Under the pieces are notes generated by a model. It made no database searches and was not told the origin of the DNA. It saw nothing but the letters and a program-made list of their open reading frames with translations. DNA of 64,000 bases, from assembly GCF_013215705.1 (NCBI RefSeq), contig NZ_JABSQR010000019.1, positions 1 to 64,000 on the forward strand, in the 5' to 3' direction. The stretch comes from Moritella sp. (GTDB taxonomy: Bacteria > Pseudomonadota > Gammaproteobacteria > Enterobacterales > Moritellaceae). The translations under genes were made by a program, and so were the position numbers. Shown here piece by piece: positions 1-11,324 of this stretch (positions are counted from its first letter, which is position 1; each line of letters begins with the position of its first letter).

Positions 1-110
1 ATTACATTGATATAATATTTGGTCATTATATCTCTGCAAGTGCTCACACAGATTGCTTGAATAAATTGTTAAAGAGCGTTGACCTTGACGTCTCGCGTCG
101 TAGTCAGGCT
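1..110 (-). promoter_or_regulatory. rRNA operon leader with boxA antitermination site
   Basis: Read on the minus strand, this closely resembles the enterobacterial and vibrio rrn leader. A boxA element (GCTCTTTAACAA, bases 67-78) is followed by the conserved leader segment reading CAATCTGTGTGAGCACT. The 16S gene itself is not in the window; by the E. coli leader length it should begin within roughly 100 bases beyond the left edge. The boxA/NusB antitermination role is known for the family. Confidence 0.85.
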
Positions 111-114
111 GCGT

Positions 115-142
115 ATAATACGGCAACCAGCTTTGAAGTCAA
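115..142 (-). promoter_or_regulatory. rrn P2 promoter
   Basis: On the minus strand a -35 TTGACT (137-142) and a -10 TATTAT (115-120) are separated by 16 bases, upstream of boxA. The position and near-consensus boxes fit the downstream promoter of a tandem rrn pair. Confidence 0.75.
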
Positions 143-239
143 GAACATATTTGAACTTTCTTTCAAGAGGTTTAAAGCGAAACATTCGAATCCCTTAAAC
201 ACCTTTACTTAGCGGCTGTTGCCGTGTCAGTGAGGTCGC

Positions 240-267
240 ATTATAGAGATCTTCACTTGGTTGGCAA
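240..267 (-). promoter_or_regulatory. rrn P1 promoter
   Basis: On the minus strand a -35 TTGCCA (262-267), a 16-base spacer and a perfect -10 TATAAT (240-245) are followed by a GC-rich discriminator starting GCGACC, as in stringently controlled rrn P1 promoters. A perfect 7-bp inverted repeat (TACACAC/GTGTGTA, 316-330) lies about 50 bases upstream of the -35 box and could be a factor site; that is speculative. Confidence 0.8.
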
Positions 268-355
268 GTTTTATATGTCGCATTAATTCATAATGGTTGA
301 TCTGTATGATAATACTACACACGGTGTGTATTAAGTGTCGGATAACAAAACCAAA

Positions 356-392
356 GTAAAAAAAAGGTGATTATTTATACAATAATCACCTT
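356..392 (-). terminator. intrinsic terminator of the YheO-family gene
   Basis: A 12-bp perfect stem (364-375 with 381-392) with a 5-base loop is followed on the minus strand by a run of eight U (358-365 on the plus strand are A). It sits about 50 bases past the stop of the regulator and insulates it from the rrn P1 promoter. Confidence 0.85.
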
Positions 393-445
393 CTACAACG
401 CGTATATACATCTTCTTTATATACACAATCTAAATGTATGGCTTA

Positions 446-1156
446 TTACAGCTCTGCTTCATCCGATTTTATTTGGCGTATATATAAGTACACAGTATGT
501 TTCGAAATATTAAGTTTATCAGCAACCATGTTGATCGCATCTTTAATATCAAAAATACCTTGCTGATGTAATGATATAACGATGTGCTTATTTTTAGCAT
601 TATTCGCGATATCAGTACGATTGTTAATATCAGTAATTGTTTCTTCTACAGAGCGGTCAACCAACTCTTCGACTGTTGTCGCAAAATTCTCAGAAGATAG
701 TTCAGTCTCTCTTGCTTCAGGCGTAGGTAAAAGCTCCTGAACAAAATCAATAAACGATGCACCAATATTAATGTTAATACAAATTAAGCCAATAGTTTTT
801 TCTGAACGGTTTTTGATTGCGATCGTCATAGAGCGCATCATTTGGCCATCTTTCGTCTGCGTAAAATACGCTTTAGAACATTGCTTATTTTGTGCAGATA
901 TATCTTGTAGCATCTTAAGTGCTAAATCGGTAATAGGTGAACCTTCAACACGACCTGTATTAAAACCATTCTCAATCTTAATAACAGAACGATCTACACT
1001 TTCTAATGAGTGTAGGATCACTTCACATTGCTTACCAAATAAAGCAGCAATACCTTCGATAACACCATCATATGATCTTAAAAGACGATGATCTTCATCT
1101 GTAAACGTATATGAACTTGTCAATTCATTCTCAATACTATCTAGTTCAAGTAGCAC
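446..1156 (-). CDS. YheO/DauR-family PAS-HTH transcriptional regulator
   Basis: A 236-residue cytoplasmic regulator of the YheO family. Residues about 25-135 match the YheO-like PAS module (DGVIEGIAALFGKQCEVILH at its start, then GLICININIG). The C-terminus (about 190-230) is a helix-turn-helix with the family signature in which a helix ending in VADKLNISKHTVYLYIR recognises DNA. In E. coli DauR represses D-arginine use; the ligand here cannot be read from sequence. It is monocistronic with a strong terminator. Its upstream neighbour rsmJ is on the same strand but 143 bases away. Confidence 0.85.
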   Translation of the reverse strand: MLLELDSIENELTSSYTFTDEDHRLLRSYDGVIEGIAALFGKQCEVILHSLESVDRSVIKIENGFNTGRVEGSPITDLALKMLQDISAQNKQCSKAYFTQTKDGQMMRSMTIAIKNRSEKTIGLICININIGASFIDFVQELLPTPEARETELSSENFATTVEELVDRSVEETITDINNRTDIANNAKNKHIVISLHQQGIFDIKDAINMVADKLNISKHTVYLYIRQIKSDEAEL

Positions 1157-1299
1157 AACTATCCCTCGTCTATAGTTAGGCCCATTGGGGTCGCCAAGTT
1201 AGCATAGCTAAACATTAAAAACCTTGAGCCTGACTCCATATATTATATTAAAATAAAATATCTACCCGATATTAATAACTACCTAGCAAACAAAATGAG

Positions 1300-2064
1300 T
1301 TATTTCATTGCTTGCTTTATATAAACATCAAAGCGATTTTTTTTTGTTTCAATTGCCATACTTGGTTCCGCATTTGCGATATGTTCAGCATAATCAGGAC
1401 GTTTAACAACAACACGCTTCGTTGCAACACGCATTGCCGGTTCAAACAAACCATCTGCATCTAAATCTGCGCCAACTAATGATTGAAATACGCGCATTTC
1501 TTTTTTCACTAACGCTGATTTCTTCTTATGTGGGTACATAGGATCAAGGTAAACCACATCAGGAGAAATGCCCAAACCTTCTAACTCGGATAAACTAGAT
1601 GCAAACACCAATTTTAATCGTGTTGCAATCCAACTACCTATTTCTTCATCTTGCTCTGCACGCTTTAATCCATCTTCTAGTAATGCCGCAACGATAGGTG
1701 AACGTTCCAACATCGTCACGTTACAGCCTAAAGATGCTAATACAAATGCATCGCGTCCTAAACCGGCGGTGCCATCAAGTACTGACGGTGTCACGCCTGA
1801 TTTTAAACCCACTGCTTTTGCAATCGCTTGCCCTTTACCACCGCCGTATTTACGACGATGATTCACGGCGCCACCAGCAAAATCAACATACACAGCGCCG
1901 AGTTTCGGTTCATCGAGTTTAAATAACTCAAGGCCCTTATTCGAATATACTAATTGAAATTGAGCATCGGCCATAGGTTCAAGAGAAAATCCCCACTGTT
2001 TAGCAAGTCCTGCAATGTGGTCAGAAAAGAGTGGTTCTGTTGTGATTATTTGTATGCTGTTCAT
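1300..2064 (-). CDS. rsmJ: 16S rRNA m2G1516 methyltransferase RsmJ
   Basis: A 254-residue SAM-dependent methyltransferase of the YhiQ/RsmJ family, which methylates the N2 of G1516 in 16S rRNA. The SAM-binding motif [18 protein letters not shown] lies near residues 96-115 and the catalytic-type YLDPMYP motif near residue 172. Its length matches E. coli RsmJ (250). In E. coli rsmJ follows prlC directly; here a GGDEF-EAL gene lies between them. The start is the ATG at 2064. Confidence 0.93.
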   Translation of the reverse strand: MNSIQIITTEPLFSDHIAGLAKQWGFSLEPMADAQFQLVYSNKGLELFKLDEPKLGAVYVDFAGGAVNHRRKYGGGKGQAIAKAVGLKSGVTPSVLDGTAGLGRDAFVLASLGCNVTMLERSPIVAALLEDGLKRAEQDEEIGSWIATRLKLVFASSLSELEGLGISPDVVYLDPMYPHKKKSALVKKEMRVFQSLVGADLDADGLFEPAMRVATKRVVVKRPDYAEHIANAEPSMAIETKKNRFDVYIKQAMK

Positions 2065-2176
2065 GTAAGCCTGATAAGATAAGATTTAATTATTCGGGTT
2101 AGAATGCCTATATTAGCAAAAAATTCGAATACAACCTAAATTCAGTTGATGATAAAATGAAGATAGTGAAGGTTAT

Positions 2177-5161
2177 TTAAAAAACGCTTTTATTTTGAGT
2201 GATAAACTCGAGTAGCTCATGCAATGGAATAGGACGACACAATAGAAAGCCCTGTGAATAGTCACTTTGTTTCTCTCGTAAGTAACTTAATTGCGCTTGT
2301 GTTTCCACGCCCTCGGTGACGACTTTCATCCCTAGATTATGCACAATAGTAATGATGCCATCTAACAATAAGTTATCTTGTTGGTTCTCTGGAATATTCA
2401 TTATAAAACTACGATCAATTTTAACAATATCCGCAGGCAAACTACGGAGATAATTTAATGATGAATAACCAGTACCAAAATCATCGATCGCGATTTTTAC
2501 ACCCGCTTGTTTTAACGCATTAATACGTTGCATATACTGACCGTCCATATCCATCAGTAAACTTTCGGTGATCTCCATAGTTACCGAGCCATAAGGCAGG
2601 TTATGTGAAGATATCACCTTCAACCATTCTGACGCTTGCATATCAATCGTCTTAAATTCCAAACTGGAACGATTAATACTCATTTCCATATACGGAAAGC
2701 CTGCTTCATGCAATATGTTCAGATCACAACATGCCTGATCGAGTACATATTCGCCCAAGCTTTGGATAAGTCCGCCCTCTTCAGCAAGCGGAATAAACTC
2801 AGCGGGTGAAATAAAACCTCTATCCGGATGCAGCCAACGAACTAAAGCTTCTAGTTTATCTATTTTACCCGTAACGTTATCAACAATAGGTTGATAATAA
2901 ACGTCAAGACTACCGTGTTTTATTGCTTCCGCTAATTCAACAACGGTTTGATGTTTAAGGATCGCAGCATCACTTAACGCCTGTGTAAAAGAGACACATT
3001 GATTACGACCTTTACGCTTGGCTTCAAATATTGCTTGTTCTGCACTTTGCATTAATGCTTCGACCGATAACCCATCTTCAGGGTACATAGTAATACCGAC
3101 CGATGCGGTTATATAACGCTGCTGATTTGAGAGTTGATAAGCTTGCGCAAATACACCTTGTAACTGTTTCGCATAAACTTCTGCTTGGCGCTTATTGACC
3201 ACATCAGGGATAATGAAGGCGAATTCATCTCCATCAATACGGGCAAGAAAATCACTATCTCTACTACGGTATTTTAGTCGTTCAGTCGTCTCTTTTAATA
3301 AGCGATCACCAGCCATGAAATCTTCTGAATTATTTATTGATTTGAAGTCATCAAGATCAATGTAAATGATGGCAAATTTTTGGTCATGTTTAGCTGATTT
3401 ATCGATAATATGACGCATCTCAGCACTAAAATATTGGCGGTTAGGTAAACCGGTCAGCGTATCAAAGTTAGACTGGGTAATAATCTGCTGTTCTGTTTTC
3501 TTGTCTTCGGTCACATCACTAAAAACGGCAAAGAAATATTTAAGCTTATCGCCTTCTTTAATACTCGACAGAGTCACTTGTTGTGCAAATATCTCGCCAG
3601 CACGGTTACGACTCCAGATAACACCTTTCCATTCATTGTGCTTTAGCAATGCTTCGGCTATATCATGATAGAACTGTTCATCATGGACACCTGATCGTAA
3701 TAAATCATGCGTACGCCCTATCGCATCTTCGGCGCTATAACCTGTGATAGTTTCAAATGCCGGATTAACATCAATAATTTTTTCATTGGCATCACACAAC
3801 ATAATGCCTTCAGCACTGTGTCTGTATACACTTTCAATAATAGACAGACGTTGCCGATTATCTTGTTCTTCAGTGATATCTTGAATGGTATTCATAAAAT
3901 ACTGAATATTATTAGCATTATCTCTTATCGCTGTCACCGTTAACTTCGTCCATAATATACTGCCGTCACGATGACGATAGCGTGTATTAAGGGTAAAGTT
4001 ATTACGCTTATTGGCATATATTTCTTGATAGTACTCTTCAAACTGTTCTTTATCTTCATCAAAATATAAGTGTAAGCTACTGGTATTCAACGTACCTTGC
4101 TCACGTAAACGATGAAAATCTTCCAATTCATAACCAAACATGTGACATGCTTGTTTATTTACCCATTTAATTTCACGATTAGCATTAAGTTTAATTAATC
4201 CTACCGGTGTTGTGGCTAAAACAGTTTCAAGAATACGCTCTTGCGCTGATGCTCTTTTCTTGGTTAATTCTTCAGCTGTAATATCCTTACTGATGCAATC
4301 AAGGCGATACACTTTCCCTCTTTCATCGGCAATAGGATAGATATCACTTTGGATACGCTTGGAATTTCCCTTTAATGTGGTGATATTAAAAATAGTGCGT
4401 ATCGAGGTTGTTGAGTTTGATGCCATCGCAGATTGAAAATCACGTAATACACTAGGTTTATCAAAAAAATCAACCAAGGCTAATAACGCATCAAATTGAT
4501 TAATCTCTTTGACGTTATCCGTTTCAATAATATTCGCCACAGAGTCAGAGCATTCTAATCTATCTTGCTCTATAAAATAGCTCCAACTGCTTAATCGACC
4601 TTTGGCTATATTGTCTTCCAACCACAAAGTATACGCACTCAACTCCGCTGGCATATCGGAAGTAGTAGCCGTTATCGGTAGCATGTTAATTTGTTTAGGT
4701 TGGAGTTCTCTTTCTAAAAAACCAGACACTAACCGGATTAAATTTAATTCGAGTTTATGTTTAGACAGTTTACGAGGGAAAAATGCAGATAAAATACCAA
4801 TAGCTCTTCCGCATGAATCATTAAGGCGGATACCTAAATAAGCTTCAGCGTGCCATTCATGTAATTGCGTTTGTTCTGGAAATCGAGGTACTAAACCTTG
4901 CTCATATTCAGCATAGCCATGTTGATAAGCTGCAAAACAAGGCATGGATTTAAAATCGATAACAACATCAGCATCAAGAACACCTTGTTGTAGACAAGAC
5001 AAAATAGATAAGTCAAAAGTTTGAGGACAAACAGTCGCGACATAAAGCGTATCAATACGCAGTAATGACGCTAAATTAGTCAGAAAAAAATCAAGATGAT
5101 TAGTTTCCAACAATTGTGTCGTATCAATATTTATATCACTAAGTGTGAGAGTTTCAACCAT
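2177..5161 (-). CDS. PAS-GGDEF-EAL cyclic-di-GMP signalling protein
   Basis: A 994-residue multidomain protein without an obvious membrane segment. The order is a GAF-like N-terminus (about 1-155), three PAS/PAC modules (about 190-560), GGDEF (about 565-725) and EAL (about 740-985). The GGDEF motif reads DGDEF, so the first glycine is replaced; an RxxD inhibitory site (RDSD) lies five residues before it. The EAL half keeps its catalytic signatures: EALVRW, the Asn of NRSS, EITESLL, DDFGTGYSS, the Lys of VKIDRSF and EGVET. It should therefore be an active c-di-GMP phosphodiesterase; cyclase activity is doubtful. The PAS ligands are unknown. Confidence 0.9.
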   Translation of the reverse strand: MVETLTLSDINIDTTQLLETNHLDFFLTNLASLLRIDTLYVATVCPQTFDLSILSCLQQGVLDADVVIDFKSMPCFAAYQHGYAEYEQGLVPRFPEQTQLHEWHAEAYLGIRLNDSCGRAIGILSAFFPRKLSKHKLELNLIRLVSGFLERELQPKQINMLPITATTSDMPAELSAYTLWLEDNIAKGRLSSWSYFIEQDRLECSDSVANIIETDNVKEINQFDALLALVDFFDKPSVLRDFQSAMASNSTTSIRTIFNITTLKGNSKRIQSDIYPIADERGKVYRLDCISKDITAEELTKKRASAQERILETVLATTPVGLIKLNANREIKWVNKQACHMFGYELEDFHRLREQGTLNTSSLHLYFDEDKEQFEEYYQEIYANKRNNFTLNTRYRHRDGSILWTKLTVTAIRDNANNIQYFMNTIQDITEEQDNRQRLSIIESVYRHSAEGIMLCDANEKIIDVNPAFETITGYSAEDAIGRTHDLLRSGVHDEQFYHDIAEALLKHNEWKGVIWSRNRAGEIFAQQVTLSSIKEGDKLKYFFAVFSDVTEDKKTEQQIITQSNFDTLTGLPNRQYFSAEMRHIIDKSAKHDQKFAIIYIDLDDFKSINNSEDFMAGDRLLKETTERLKYRSRDSDFLARIDGDEFAFIIPDVVNKRQAEVYAKQLQGVFAQAYQLSNQQRYITASVGITMYPEDGLSVEALMQSAEQAIFEAKRKGRNQCVSFTQALSDAAILKHQTVVELAEAIKHGSLDVYYQPIVDNVTGKIDKLEALVRWLHPDRGFISPAEFIPLAEEGGLIQSLGEYVLDQACCDLNILHEAGFPYMEMSINRSSLEFKTIDMQASEWLKVISSHNLPYGSVTMEITESLLMDMDGQYMQRINALKQAGVKIAIDDFGTGYSSLNYLRSLPADIVKIDRSFIMNIPENQQDNLLLDGIITIVHNLGMKVVTEGVETQAQLSYLREKQSDYSQGFLLCRPIPLHELLEFITQNKSVF

Positions 5162-5376
5162 ACATCCTTATCCACAAATTCGATTAGTTTAGCTGCAGTA
5201 GATTGATATCCTTTTCAATTATTACCATAGCTCATCTAAAACTATGGTAATACTTTAGCACTAAAAATAAAGTGGTAAATATCACGCGGAGATAATACAC
5301 AATTTACCACTATTTTAAAATCAAAACCGAACGATAACCTCTACAACCTATCAGTTATAGCAAGTTATCCATTGCG

Positions 5377-7416
5377 TTAGCTAATGCCAGAATGATTTAA
5401 TAACGCATACGTGCTTGGTTTACGTCCGCGGAACTTCACAAATAATGACATTGGCGTATCGCTACCGCCACGTTCAAGTACGCAACGCATAAAGTCACGA
5501 CCTGTCTCGGCATTAAAAATACCTTCGTCTTCAAAACGAGAGAATGCGTCAGCGGATAACACTTCAGCCCATTTATAGCTGTAATAACCGGCTGCATAAC
5601 CACCAGCAAAAATATGTGAAAAACCATTTTGGAAACGATTAAATTCTGGTGCCGATAATACCGATACCTTGTCTCTTACCGAATTTAATACCGATTGAAT
5701 ATTTGAACCTTGCGCGGGGTTATATTCCATGTGCATACGGAAATCAAATAAGCCCAATTCAATTTGGCGTAACATGCCCATTGCTGAGTTAAAGTTCTTC
5801 GCGGCTAATAGTTTGTCTAACATAGCTTGTGGTAATGGTTCATCGGTTTCGTAATGACCCGAAATAAACGCCAGTGCTTCTTCTTGCCAGCACCAGTTTT
5901 CCATAAACTGACTTGGTAGTTCAACAGCATCCCAAGGCACACCGTTAATACCCGATACCGCAGCCGGGATCACTTTAGTTAACATGTGATGCAAACCATG
6001 GCCAAATTCATGGAATAACGTGGTCACTTCATTATGGGTAAATAGCGCAGGTTTATCACCCACCGGTTTATTAAAGTTACAGGTTAAGTAAGCAACAGGT
6101 TTTTGTAATTCGCCATCGGCTTTAATACGATGCGTTAGGCAATCATTCATCCAAGCACCGCCACGTTTATGTTCACGCGCGTACAAATCCAGATAAAAAC
6201 TACCGCGTAACTCGCCCTCGTCATCAAATATCTCAAAGAAACGCACATCTTTGTGCCAAGACTCTACACCAAGCTCTTCGATAATATTTAGGCCAAATAA
6301 ACGCTTAACCACTTCGAACATGCCTTTGACAACGCGATCTTCAGGAAAATACGGACGTAGTTCTTCATCAGAGATGGTGTATTTAGCTTGTTTTAACTTT
6401 TCAGCATAAAATGTCAGATCCCATGCTTCTAATTTTTGCGCCATAAAGTTATCTTTGGCAAAAGCTTGGATTTCAGCTAATTCAACTTCTGCTTGAGAAA
6501 ACGACTTATCGGCAAGGTCAGATAAAAATTCTATTACTTGCGCTGGTGTTTCGGCCATTTTAGTGGCTAATGATTTTTCGGCAAAGTGAGCAAAGCCTAA
6601 TAATTCCGCAAGCTCATGACGCAGTGCAATGATCTCGTCCATTATCGCCGAATTATCCCATTTACCTGCATTTGGACCAACATCCGATGCACGAGTACAG
6701 AATGCTTCGTATACTTCACGGCGTAATTCTCGATTTTCAGAATACATCATCACCGGTAAGTAGCTTGGGAAATCTAAGGTAAATAGATAACCCGTTAATG
6801 ACTTACTTTCTGCCGTTGCTTTGGCGGCTGCTTTTGCAGACTCTGGTAAACCGATAAGCAGAGCTTCGTCAGTGATCTCTTTCTGCCAACCTAACGTGGC
6901 ATCCATGACATTATTACTAAATGTTGATGTTAACTGAGATAAACGTTTACTGATTTCACCATAACGCTGTTTGTCATTATCAACTAAATCAATCCCAGAT
7001 AATCTAAAATCACGCAGTGCATTGGTGATCACTTTTTGCTGCGCTGTTGATAACGTGGCGAATTCACTGCTGTCATGTAAACGCTGATACGCTAAAAACA
7101 AAGCTTGGTTCTGCCCAACCTTAGTTTGGTATTCAGACAGTAATGGTAAGCAAGCATCATGGGCTTCACGTAATTCATCACCGCTCACCACTGCATTTAA
7201 GTGGCCAATAGGCGACCAAACACGTCCTAACCGATCATCACTTTCTTCTAAAGGCGCAACCAAATTAGCCCAAGTAACAGTATCTTCATTCGCTAATACG
7301 TTAACAATAACCGCTTCACAATCGGCAATTGCCTGCGTTACGGCAGGCACAATATGCTCGGGTTTAATACTCGCAAATGGGGGTAAACCTGTCATAGTCA
7401 AAAGTGGGTTAGTCAT
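5377..7416 (-). CDS. prlC: Oligopeptidase A (M3 family metallopeptidase)
   Basis: A 679-residue cytosolic zinc metallopeptidase that degrades signal-peptide remnants and other oligopeptides. The zinc motif HEFGH lies near residue 468 within TLFHEFGHGLHHML, with the downstream glutamate in the ELPSQFMENW segment typical of M3 enzymes. Its length equals E. coli PrlC (680). It diverges from gor, as in E. coli, where prlC and gor are near neighbours. The 255-base intergenic region must hold both promoters. Confidence 0.96.
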   Translation of the reverse strand: MTNPLLTMTGLPPFASIKPEHIVPAVTQAIADCEAVIVNVLANEDTVTWANLVAPLEESDDRLGRVWSPIGHLNAVVSGDELREAHDACLPLLSEYQTKVGQNQALFLAYQRLHDSSEFATLSTAQQKVITNALRDFRLSGIDLVDNDKQRYGEISKRLSQLTSTFSNNVMDATLGWQKEITDEALLIGLPESAKAAAKATAESKSLTGYLFTLDFPSYLPVMMYSENRELRREVYEAFCTRASDVGPNAGKWDNSAIMDEIIALRHELAELLGFAHFAEKSLATKMAETPAQVIEFLSDLADKSFSQAEVELAEIQAFAKDNFMAQKLEAWDLTFYAEKLKQAKYTISDEELRPYFPEDRVVKGMFEVVKRLFGLNIIEELGVESWHKDVRFFEIFDDEGELRGSFYLDLYAREHKRGGAWMNDCLTHRIKADGELQKPVAYLTCNFNKPVGDKPALFTHNEVTTLFHEFGHGLHHMLTKVIPAAVSGINGVPWDAVELPSQFMENWCWQEEALAFISGHYETDEPLPQAMLDKLLAAKNFNSAMGMLRQIELGLFDFRMHMEYNPAQGSNIQSVLNSVRDKVSVLSAPEFNRFQNGFSHIFAGGYAAGYYSYKWAEVLSADAFSRFEDEGIFNAETGRDFMRCVLERGGSDTPMSLFVKFRGRKPSTYALLNHSGIS

Positions 7417-7671
7417 AGAGTCATCCTATTTATAATGATATTAATTAGTTAATGCGGCTATAAAATGATAATTTCAAGTATAGCGAGTAAATATCGGGAA
7501 ACGCTTTACGCATAACATTTTGCATTGATAGGTAAAAGTAATGGCCGTGAATGGCTTTACCTACTAATAATATCTGTCAATTCAGTTTAAACTGTGTAAT
7601 TAACTTTATTAAAAACAAGGCATGAACTTAGACATATAATAAGTTCATCTCCTCAATTAAGGACTATAAAT

Positions 7672-9027
7672 ATGTCACAGCATTTTGATTATATTGCCAT
7701 TGGTGGTGGTAGCGGCGGTATTGCATCTGCAAACAGAGCGTCAATGTACGGTAAAAAAGTGGCCATCATCGAAGCCAATGCGCTGGGCGGCACTTGTGTT
7801 AATGTTGGTTGCGTACCGAAAAAAGTGATGTGGCATGGCGCTCAGATCGCCGAAGCAATGCACCTTTATGCAAAAGACTATGGCTTTGATGTTGAAAATA
7901 AAGGCCTTGATTGGGGTAAATTAGTTGCTGCTCGCGAAGCTTACATTGGTCGCATTCACACCTCTTATGACAATGTACTGGGCAACAACAAGGTTACTGT
8001 GATCAAAGGTTTTGCTACCTTTGTAGATAAAAACACAGTAAGCGTAAATGGTGAAACGTACACCGCCGATCATATCCTGATCGCAACTGGTGGCGCACCA
8101 ACAATTCCGAATGTACCTGGCGCTGAGCACGGTATTGATTCAAATGGTTTCTTTGAGTTAACAGAACAACCAAAACGCGTTGCAGTTATCGGTGCCGGTT
8201 ATATTGCGGTTGAACTCGCAGGCGTATTACACGGACTCGGCAGCGAAACACATTTATTTGTGCGTAAAGAATCGCCACTGCGTAGCTTTGATCCAATTTT
8301 GATTGATACGCTGGTTGAGGTAATGAATACCACAGGTCCAAAATTACATACCCATTCAGTACCCAAAGAAGTCGTGAAAGAAGCAGATGGCTCTATCACC
8401 TTACATCTTGAGAATGGCGAATCACAAAATGTTGATACCCTAATCTGGGCTATCGGTCGTCATCCTTCAACAGACAAAATAAACCTTGCAGTAACGGGCG
8501 TTGAAACCGATGACCGTGGTTACATCAAAGTAGATGAATACCAAAACACCAATGTTGATGGCATCTATTGTGTGGGTGATATCATGGCAGGTGGTGTTGA
8601 GCTAACACCTGTCGCTGTTAAAGCGGGCCGTCAATTGTCAGAACGCTTATTTAACGGTAAAACCACCGCTAAAATGGATTACAACCTGATCCCTACCGTG
8701 GTATTTAGCCACCCACCGATTGGTACTATCGGTTTAACAGAAGCAGAAGCCATTGCCCAGTACGGCGAAGACAACGTAAAAGTATACCAATCTGGTTTTA
8801 CTGCTATGTATACCGCAATTACTTCAAACCGCCAGCCTTGTAAAATGAAATTGGTTTGTGCCGGTGAAGAAGAAACCGTTGTCGGTCTACACGGCATTGG
8901 CTTTGCTGCTGACGAAATGATCCAAGGTTTTGGTGTCGCGATGAAAATGGGCGCAACCAAAGCAGATTTCGATAGCGTCGTTGCCATCCACCCGACTGGC
9001 TCAGAAGAATTTGTGACAATGCGCTAG
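7672..9027 (+). CDS. gor: Glutathione reductase
   Basis: A 451-residue FAD- and NADPH-dependent disulfide reductase that regenerates reduced glutathione in the cytosol. The FAD-binding GGGSGG is at residues 11-16, the redox-active CVNVGC at Cys42 and Cys47, the NADPH-binding [13 protein letters not shown] near 172, and the dimer-interface/active-site [12 protein letters not shown] forms the C-terminus with the catalytic His. Its length equals E. coli Gor (450). A ribosome-binding AAGGA lies just upstream of the ATG. It is monocistronic. Confidence 0.97.
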   Translation: MSQHFDYIAIGGGSGGIASANRASMYGKKVAIIEANALGGTCVNVGCVPKKVMWHGAQIAEAMHLYAKDYGFDVENKGLDWGKLVAAREAYIGRIHTSYDNVLGNNKVTVIKGFATFVDKNTVSVNGETYTADHILIATGGAPTIPNVPGAEHGIDSNGFFELTEQPKRVAVIGAGYIAVELAGVLHGLGSETHLFVRKESPLRSFDPILIDTLVEVMNTTGPKLHTHSVPKEVVKEADGSITLHLENGESQNVDTLIWAIGRHPSTDKINLAVTGVETDDRGYIKVDEYQNTNVDGIYCVGDIMAGGVELTPVAVKAGRQLSERLFNGKTTAKMDYNLIPTVVFSHPPIGTIGLTEAEAIAQYGEDNVKVYQSGFTAMYTAITSNRQPCKMKLVCAGEEETVVGLHGIGFAADEMIQGFGVAMKMGATKADFDSVVAIHPTGSEEFVTMR

Positions 9028-9043
9028 ATCTAACTCGTATTCT

Positions 9044-9078
9044 GGTGTGCATATAATTGCTATGCGCACCAACTTTCC
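9044..9078 (+). terminator. likely terminator hairpin after gor
   Basis: A 10-bp stem (9044-9053 with 9061-9070, one G-U pair) with a 7-base loop begins 17 bases after the gor stop and is followed by a pyrimidine-rich stretch rather than a clean U run. Confidence 0.5.
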
Positions 9079-9268
9079 CTCTTTCATTTCAATAATATTC
9101 TTTATCTCGCTATAGAGATCACGAAACGACACCTTCCTTGTTAAATACGTACACAAAATACTTAACATTCATTCAACAACTAGATATATTACTCATGCTT
9201 TGGCATTAGTCATTTAACCATACTTAGAAGACTAACTATTCACTCACCATATTGATAAGGATATTTTT

Positions 9269-11293
9269 ATGGGCACATTATTACAACCAATCACCTACCT
9301 GATTAGTCGATTATCATTTCAGAAAAAGTTTGGATTAGTTGTCTTGCTACTTGCTACACCGATTGTATTTTTTTCATTTACAATTATCTCGCAAACCCAA
9401 AAAGATATTGCTTTTGCAGAATCAGAACTGCAAGGTTATCAACTACTGCAAGCCTTACCAGAGGTTGCCAACAAGCTGATTGATTATCGCCATTTGCTCA
9501 GTGTAGAAGTCGCAGAGCTCGAACCAGGTGATGACAAAATACAACAAGCACAAGTGCTCGCAGAAAACACCTTCAATCAATATTACCGCAGCTATACCGC
9601 GGCAACTGGATTACAATTATCGGCGTTTGATAAGATCACGACCGATTGGCAACAACTCAAAGCAGACAGTGATTTTTTATTACCAGAAGAGATTTTCTAC
9701 GCTATCGATTTGATGTTAGAAAACCTGCGTATCGGTACCCGTGAGATCAACAGCGAAAGTAAATTATTGTTTGATTCACAGCTCAGTAGCTATTACCTGA
9801 TTAATTTAACCCAAAGTCAGTTGCCAAAATTAACCGATTTCGCTTATCAAGTAACAGACAAAGCCGCTGAAACAGCCGCGTTTGCCGCGTTTACAGCCAA
9901 CAGCTTCGATGATTTAAGTCGCCGCATTGATCAACTTAGTATTATCTTTTCTGCAGCCGACAATGATGTGCAAGTATTAGTGGCAATTAATCCTGATTAT
10001 CGCAACACCTTAATCACACCTCTCGATCAGATAAAAACCACCATGGCAACCCTCGAAGACCTACTCGACCGCCAGTTAATCAATACCGTATCCGCCGAGA
10101 TCAAAATTGATCCAAATACCCTTTATCGTTTGGGTGAAGCGTTACGGATCAAAATCAATAATTTGTATCAAGTTGCCTTTCACACGCTCGGTAATGAAAT
10201 AACCGTTAGACTCAGTGAAAAAAACAGCGAGCTAAATATTTTTTACACCATACTGATCGTCTTATTCGTGGTTTGTGTGGTGATCTTATTAAGTATTTAT
10301 ATCTCACTAACAGAGACTCTTCGCAGTATCAGTCAAGTCGCCCAAAATGTATCAAATGGCGACCTGTCGCAAAATGTGAAGATTGTCAGCAATGACGAAC
10401 TGGCTATTATTGCCCAACACTTCAACAGCACCATTGATGGCATGCGCACGTTAGTCAAGCAACTCAATAGCAGTGCCGTTGATGTGCATAGTTCAGTCCA
10501 GGACATTAAAGATAAAACCAACTCAGCAGAAACCACCATTACTGCACAACAAACGGAAACCCATCAAATAGCGGCGGCAATAAAACTGATGGCGGCCACA
10601 TCAACGGAGATGGCCATTAATGCCAATGATGCAACCTGTGCCACACGTGATGCAGAACGGGCTGTTTTAGAAGGTAAACAAGTTGTTGACCAAACGATCA
10701 TCGCCATTAATGCCATTGCTTCAGAGGTACAAACATCAAGTGAAACCATCCAGAAACTGGAAAATCATTGCACCGATATTGGGGGTGTGGTTGAAGTGAT
10801 CAGGAGTATTGCCGACCAGACTAATTTGTTAGCACTCAATGCTGCGATTGAAGCTGCCAGAGCCGGAGAGCAAGGTCGAGGTTTTGCCGTGGTAGCCGAT
10901 GAAGTGAGAACGCTAGCAAGCCGTACACAGCAATCGACGAATGAGATCCAAGTGATGATTGAGCGTGTCCAAGCTGGCGCGAAAGAATCCGTAAAAGTGA
11001 TGGCCATAGGTAGAGAGCAAGCCAACATGGGCGTAATGCAGGCCAAAGAAGCCTCAAATACTTTTGAAGCCATTACCTTATCCGTCGATAAGATCGTTTC
11101 ACTCAATAACCAAATAGCCAGTGCGATTGAAGAACAAAGTCTCGCCGCAGAAGAAATAGAGCGTAATGTCAGTAATGTATCAGCGGGAGCAGACTCTGCT
11201 CGCGCGGTCGCGACAGGAGCGACCCAGTCCGCACATAACTTGTTAACCGTGGCAGATAAATTATCGGAAGTAGCCGAGGAATACGTTTTTTAA
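9269..11293 (+). CDS. Methyl-accepting chemotaxis protein
   Basis: A 674-residue transmembrane chemoreceptor. TM1 is at about residues 22-42 and TM2 at about 325-347, enclosing a large helical periplasmic sensor of about 280 residues. A HAMP domain follows (about 348-400), then a long cytoplasmic coiled coil whose highly conserved hairpin tip ([20 protein letters not shown], near residue 510) binds CheA and CheW. No C-terminal CheR-tethering pentapeptide is present. The ligand is not identifiable. It is transcribed alone. Confidence 0.93.
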   Translation: MGTLLQPITYLISRLSFQKKFGLVVLLLATPIVFFSFTIISQTQKDIAFAESELQGYQLLQALPEVANKLIDYRHLLSVEVAELEPGDDKIQQAQVLAENTFNQYYRSYTAATGLQLSAFDKITTDWQQLKADSDFLLPEEIFYAIDLMLENLRIGTREINSESKLLFDSQLSSYYLINLTQSQLPKLTDFAYQVTDKAAETAAFAAFTANSFDDLSRRIDQLSIIFSAADNDVQVLVAINPDYRNTLITPLDQIKTTMATLEDLLDRQLINTVSAEIKIDPNTLYRLGEALRIKINNLYQVAFHTLGNEITVRLSEKNSELNIFYTILIVLFVVCVVILLSIYISLTETLRSISQVAQNVSNGDLSQNVKIVSNDELAIIAQHFNSTIDGMRTLVKQLNSSAVDVHSSVQDIKDKTNSAETTITAQQTETHQIAAAIKLMAATSTEMAINANDATCATRDAERAVLEGKQVVDQTIIAINAIASEVQTSSETIQKLENHCTDIGGVVEVIRSIADQTNLLALNAAIEAARAGEQGRGFAVVADEVRTLASRTQQSTNEIQVMIERVQAGAKESVKVMAIGREQANMGVMQAKEASNTFEAITLSVDKIVSLNNQIASAIEEQSLAAEEIERNVSNVSAGADSARAVATGATQSAHNLLTVADKLSEVAEEYVF

Positions 11294-11324
11294 AATCACC
11301 GTATTAGCACTCTTGGATTAAGTA

